The position numbers and the translations under genes were made by a program. A stretch of DNA of 64,000 bases, from contig VXCM01001540.1 of the NCBI GenBank assembly GCA_014773175.1, positions 140,387-204,386 on the forward strand, in the 5' to 3' direction. The notes beneath the pieces were generated by a model, which did no database searches, was not told the origin of the DNA, and saw nothing but the letters and a program-made list of their open reading frames with translations. Origin of the DNA: Lucifuga dentata. Lineage: Eukaryota > Chordata > Actinopteri > Ophidiiformes > Bythitidae. Below are positions 58,855 through 64,000 of this stretch, in pieces (within the stretch, counting starts at the first letter, position 1; each line of letters opens with the position of its first letter).

Positions 58855-61706
58855 TCATACAGTGGTCACCCTCATCACCACTTCCTGGTTGGTACTGTGT
58901 AGATTATTGGGTCTTAACTGGCTGAGGATGTACAAAATAGTGTAGCCACAGTGGTGGTTGAGGATAGTCCTAACGTGCCGACTGACCCGGGTTCTGCTGT
59001 CAGTTTGAGCAGAGTTCCTCTCAACACGAGCAGCACCCTTACTGGAACCGAGGGGCTCACCCAAGTCCTTCGCTTTCTCATAGTTCAGCACTTTCCACTG
59101 CTGGTTCACTGCCTGCCAGCGCTTAAAGATCCGGTAAACAGATGATCCTTCATGGATTATAAGGCCTTGGCATAAAGGACAAAGATACAGGGTTACATAT
59201 ACACAAACCTTTGCTTGTTTGATATCAGGGAATAACGGAGGAAGGTAACAAAGGAAATAAACACTACCTAAAGCTACCAAAAGCTGGTAACTTCAAAGCT
59301 AAAGCCATAATACTCAAGTCATTTTGCTTTCTAGACTTTCCTAGGATCAAGTGCCATGTTTCTTTATTCCGATGCATAATCTACCTTATTCTAGTTTCAA
59401 GATACATTCATTTCTAGGACAGTTCTTTAAAACACAGTTATTTGTATTTTCAATTATTTAATTAAAAAAATATATGTTTTTGGAGTAAATAATAGGCAAA
59501 TGACTTGGTTTTTTTTTTTTTTTTTTTTTTTTTTTTGTGCATAGGCTGGTTTGTGGATATTTTGGGATCATTTGCAAGACTCCACAACAACAGAGCTGTT
59601 TGATAAGACATGTGGACTGATGAAAATGACTTAATTAAAAAAAAAAATCTGTTAACTTTAAACATGCACATGAATGTATTAAACACACTCACCACCAGAT
59701 GAACAGATTTTATATTAGAGAAGGAAACAGGAACTGTCTAAAATACGGTTGTGATCAGCCAGATGTAATAATATTTGAATATGTTTCATTAAAAAACTAT
59801 CTAGATGAATCAGTCTAACGAGATGATTGTGAAGATGACAATCAAATCTGATAATGTTCACCCCCTACTTGTGCAATTCCAAAACATGTCAGCATCTTAC
59901 CTATACATACTATGTCCATGAAGCCGTACATGCCATAGCATATCTGGAAGAGAAGATCCTGGCGCTGCCATTTGGCTGAGGGGCTGAGTGAGGACCACAC
60001 CAACCAGGAGATGCTGGCGATGAGGAATAACGAGCCGAGGATGATGGCAGCAATCTGCACTTTTTCGATCACAGTCAGGGAGATGGCCTGCCACTACACA
60101 GTGAGACACACAAATGGACTGAAATGCTGTTTTATTGGTGTAAATTGTAAAATGTTCTATGATTATGTTTGATAATAATGCAGAGTTTGCCCCAAACGAA
60201 ATATATGCAAATTGAATTATTGTATGAAAATGTACCTTGCATCTAAATAGCCTCATTTCATCTGAACACATTTCTCCAATGTTTGTGCAGTTTGAGGATA
60301 TAATTGCTTTATCTCACAGGCTTCATCAAGCTATGACTGGCTTTTCTTTTCTTTTCAGCATACAATGCATTAAAGAGTCCATCTCGATAATCAGTCTGTC
60401 ATTCTTATATTCAGTCTTAAAATCTTATTTTTCTTACAAATGAAACTTTATGCTAATTGTTTGAGAGGATTCACTTGAATGTGGCATTTTCGAGTACAAA
60501 TCTTGCACATTAGATGACTGAAACAAACATAATGCCAATTATTCCATTAAAGCATGACAGATGTGTCAAGAAAATTCTTGGAAATTTTGATTGATTGAAC
60601 ATAAGAGACAAAGTCAACCTTCTGGCAGTTTTTTTTACTGGTTTTAAGAATATTTCTTGTTAAAAGTTGTGAAGACTCAATACTAGATTAAACAATATCT
60701 ATATGATCAATATCAAATATTCTGAAGCTACATAACTTTCCCATCAAGGTCTGCTTACTAGAACTCTGATATGATGAGTGCCCCCCATTGTATTCTGTTA
60801 ATTTTGGCTTTACAACATTTAATTATGTATATTATAACTTTCTTCTTTTGAGAGGAAAAAATAATGACCCAATTTAGCCTGACATTGAGCCTATGCTAAT
60901 CTGACATTTTTTTTTTTTTTTTTTTTTGCCCAAGTAAAATAAAGAATTCATCCAATTCAAAAATACTGCAGGCATTGTTAAAGCAAGACAATAAAATAAG
61001 GGGCCAGGTGTTCCATCTGAGAATCTCCCTCTGCAGGCTGAAATCTCATTCATGCAGTCTGCCCATGTGCTGCACACGTTGGTTAAATCATGTGTCAGTC
61101 TTTGAAACGTGGCATCCTCATGTCCAATCTCATCACTTTCTTTATTTCATGCAAACGTTATCAGTTGTTCTGTGAAAATTTGCCATATAGGCTCCTCACT
61201 CCAAAGCCCCACAGCGGCCTACTTTTATCCAATTTGGCCAGCTTGGAAAGTACAAGATGTTGGGAAGATAAAGCTTGTCCAAAAACGCTCCCAGGGTGCT
61301 TCCAGGCTTTTGAGGACATTAATGGTGTTTCTAATATTTTGTCTCCCCAGTTGTATATATTATTTTTGGGGGTGATGCGTGTGTGAGTGTGTGTAATGGG
61401 ACAATACTTTTTATGGATTCACTCTTTTGCCAGTTTGTGTCTGAGTCTTTGCATTGCTTTTTGCTCACACTCCACATTTTTATAGCTCAATAAGAATGTT
61501 TAATAATATAAAAAATGACGATTAACACGCATGTGCGCGCACATACACACCTGCAGTGGGTTTTGGGTGCTGATGGCCAGGACCTGGTACTTAAAGTAGC
61601 AGAGCTCGCAGCTCCAGGAGCCTCTCTCACTGATCCAGCGGATAAGGCAGGTCTGGTGTGTACATCGCACAGAGCCAGCACAGCGACACGGGCTCAACAG
61701 CTCCTC
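58855..61706 (-). CDS. marchf9: E3 ubiquitin ligase MARCHF9, 3' part (3 exons; first exon not in window)
   Basis: Coding exons are 61551-61706, 59901-60093 and 58855-59165 (660 nt, 219 residues and stop, in frame; the first opens on a codon boundary). MARCH family ligases ubiquitinate membrane proteins and send them to lysosomes; mammalian MARCHF9 acts from the Golgi and endosomes on MHC class I and ICAM1. Visible are the second half of the RING-CH domain ([34 protein letters not shown]), a linker ([17 protein letters not shown]), two membrane segments (around [19 protein letters not shown] and [15 protein letters not shown]), a conserved [20 protein letters not shown], and the terminal motif VVMRVTTV shared with human MARCHF9. 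The exon with the first RING-CH cysteines is not seen up to 64000. MARCHF4 is the nearest alternative; synteny favours MARCHF9. Confidence 0.92.
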
Positions 61707-62309
61707 CTGCAGGACATAAAGAGAAGGTACATGGAGGAGACAGCATTCAGAGAGCCTGATGGATGTTGGATATGATACATAATGTTCGATTTGATTCGAT
61801 GACGATGACAATGCGACTGGTAAGGGATTAAAAACACATAGACAACAGATATAATTAAAATAATATATGAAAAATATAAATAAATAAAATATGAAAAATT
61901 GGATAATGGACCAGAGGCCTTTAAGTAGGACACATTTTGAGATAAAAGGTGTCACTGTGTTCATTTGTTATTCAGATATGAACTAAAAATTCCTCAAAAT
62001 ACTCCTTTACACTCAAAGAATATTAACAGTGACGATTTAAGTTCTACATAACTCTTCTATGACTCAAGATAGCAAACCTGTGTGTTTTGTGTTTCAGTTT
62101 TCTAATAAATGCCCACTGAGCTTTAAATCTGAAATTCAGTGTTAGATGTTCTGGCAGTGTCTTCATGTAGCCATCGGCTCTGCTTTTGAGGTTTTACTGT
62201 TTAAGAAAGCTGCTCTGACTTTGTGTCTGTAATCTACAGCTCTAGTTCATGTTTTTGTGATTCATTTTCTCTGGTTAGCACTAAAAACTAATCAGCCAAG
62301 ATGCAGGGG

Positions 62310-62530
62310 TGGACTTAGTGATTTGGGGGCCCTGGGCAAACGCTGGTAAGGGGCCCTATCCTGACCTATTTCCTAAGTGGAAATACTATTGAATGTACAA
62401 TCTACATTGTAAAGGTGAACAGAAAGGTTCCCTCATCATCAAAATACTGTATTTACAATGTGATATGTAAATCTCATATTGTGTGTGCAGTTATTGGGGG
62501 CCCTCTTCGCTTAGCTGGGGGCCACAGGCT
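62310..62530. repeat. Possible interspersed repeat with paired GGGGGCCCT phrases
   Basis: TTGGGGGCCCTGGGCAAACG at about 62322 and TTGGGGGCCCTCTTCGCTTAG at about 62495 are G-rich islands in an AT-rich background and look like ends of one element. The class was not determined. Confidence 0.35.
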
Positions 62531-63299
62531 GTTGTCTACCTTGCCTCAAGTCCATCTCTGCTAAGATGGAAGCTCCTAAAACCTATTACACTTCTCACTT
62601 CACGTTTCATTGCCTTTAATTCAGCTGGATGGCTTCACTTGCAGTTTCTTTTAGTTTATTTAATGAAGTCACTACTGCAGTTCTTTTCGTAACTGTTTTA
62701 TATACTTGATTTAGTCCATTACGTCCAACTTTCAACTTCCTCATACATTGTTGCACTACAAAAGTAATGTGTCAGCTTTGATGACCATAATTCCTCTTTC
62801 CATCTCTTGATGTTTCCTGTATATCATACTTCATACTCGCACAGTTGAATTATATTTACTATGACTTGCGGTAACTCCTCTATGTCATATTGTATCTTTT
62901 CTGAACTGTTTTCTATATTGCTGGTTCTCCATTTGCTGTAATCATCTGTCTGCATCTTCCCTTAACAGGCAAGCTTGCAAAGCTCCCTGATTGCCCAGCT
63001 TCACTTTCACCTTGGCCTATGTTAACATCATTTGCCTGCTAGATGCTGTTCTAGTCACTGATATCATATCATCAATGCAAACACTGAGGGATGAGGCAAA
63101 TTCAATTCTGTCACCTTCCACCATCCACTGCCTGTTTTGATGTGCTAATAACTTACTTCACCACAGTCATTTCCAAAGGGGTGATTTCAGTAACATAAGG
63201 TACTTTCATTTTGTGCCAGAACATTCATATGTCTTATAAAAAGGAATCTAGACTTCTGATTTGATTTCACACTTTAAAGAAATCAAATGCACTTCTGAG

Positions 63300-63740
63300 G
63301 GTCATATGAATCCATAGGTTAAAGATCTGAGACATGGGTGAACGACCAAAACCTCCATTAATACATGCAAGGTTATCTGCATAAAGTTTACAATTGGTTT
63401 CCTAGTGCACATCAGGCTCCTAAAATAGGTTGTTTTAATGTCATGAGATATCAGGAGATCATTGCTAAAAAACGACAGTTTGTCAGTATTATAATTTTTT
63501 TCCAGGAACTGTTCCACAAACCTGATCATGAATTTAGCTAACTGCACTGGTTTGCCCAGATCTCCAGATCTCAGTCCAGCTGAACATTTGTGGGATGAAA
63601 TGGAATGAAATATTTGGAGCAACAATCAGTTCCCAACTTGACACACTTATGGGATATATTTGAGTCAGCACCGGCCAGAATTCTTTGGAAAAGCTTTTGC
63701 ACATTGTGGAGCAGATCCCACCTTTAATCATGGTTGATTA
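63300..63740 (+). pseudogene. Decayed Tc1/mariner-like transposase fragment
   Basis: In one + strand frame, about 63543-63608 reads GLPRSPDLSPAEHLWDEME and then a stop. This resembles the Tc1-type phrase 'PQSPDLNPIEHLWD' near the third catalytic residue. Surrounding frames are broken and the upstream part is not recognisable. It is a relic inside marchf9 intron 1 or upstream sequence. Confidence 0.45.
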
Positions 63741-64000
63741 TGGCATAAATTGTAGTGTAAACCATGATTCCAAAGACATGTCAAACACTAGATATGTATT
63801 TATGCACTTAAATACAGTAGTTTGAAAGGAAATTTTCACTGGTTCAGTGGATATTATTTACATCTAACATGTGCCTTTACATACTGGGCTCATCGAGTGT
63901 ATACTAGTGCAGTGGTTCAGAAAACATCTAAGTATCACTGTCAGGCGGCAGGTAGAGGACTCAGGAGCAGACATGACAGCCGAATCAGATAGTCCTTCTC

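Larger units (their letters stand above)
61707..64000. other. marchf9 intron 1 or upstream sequence
   Basis: About 2.3 kb without a supported exon. It holds a repeat-like stretch with GGGGGCCCT phrases (62320-62530), a decayed transposase fragment (63300-63740), and at the far right end (63935-64000) a GGCGGCAGGTAGAGGACTC phrase like the start of a fish LTR-type repeat, cut by the window edge. Confidence 0.5.

Noticed and set aside
61100..61386. Overlapping open frames of 88-98 codons in marchf9 intron
   Set aside because: Two different frames on the + strand are open at once over low-complexity CT-rich sequence, with no homology seen and no splice support.

Overview
The window is vertebrate nuclear DNA from a bony fish, most likely a spiny-rayed (percomorph) teleost. 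The evidence is small GT-AG introns, fish-length orthologues of seven vertebrate genes, an AT-rich background with many short interspersed repeats, and a tRNA-SINE-like copy typical of teleosts. There is no bacterial, plasmid or viral gene organisation. Every gene below was rebuilt exon by exon from splice sites, and in each of the six complete genes the exon lengths add up to an intact reading frame.

Layout, left to right. 1-3833 holds only degenerate repeats and the unplaced 5' end of tmem198. tmem198 (tmem198b type, + strand, CDS 3933-5713) runs tail to tail into mmp19 (- strand, 7633-11686). Then follow, all on the - strand: suox (15697-19169), mcrs1 (26020-30879), cyp27b1 (34008-40075), mettl1 (49922-55994) and the 3' three coding exons of marchf9 (58855-61706; its first exon lies beyond the window or was not found). 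Gene-free stretches lie at 11.9-15.6, 22.3-26.0, 31.9-34.0, 40.4-49.7, 56.1-58.3 and 61.7-64 kb.

The genes are not a functional pathway. They are a conserved neighbourhood corresponding to human chromosome 12q13-q14, where TMEM198B (a pseudogene in human), MMP19 and SUOX lie at 12q13.2, MCRS1 at 12q13.12, and CYP27B1, METTL1 and MARCHF9 at 12q14.1. The products act in Wnt signalling (TMEM198), extracellular matrix turnover (MMP19), mitochondrial sulfite oxidation (SUOX), chromatin complexes (MCRS1), vitamin D activation (CYP27B1), tRNA m7G46 methylation (METTL1) and membrane-protein ubiquitination (MARCHF9).

No new biological system is evident. The observations most worth following are two phase-0, exon-like open segments inside mettl1 intron 4, two further unassigned exon-like segments near 45.4-46.0 kb, a perfect 22-bp inverted repeat in the same mettl1 intron, a terminal-inverted-repeat element inside mettl1 intron 2 with a relative at the left window edge, four copies of one fish repeat family, an inverted-duplicated DNA-transposon relic present twice, and seven single-N assembly joins, each beside or inside a homopolymer run.
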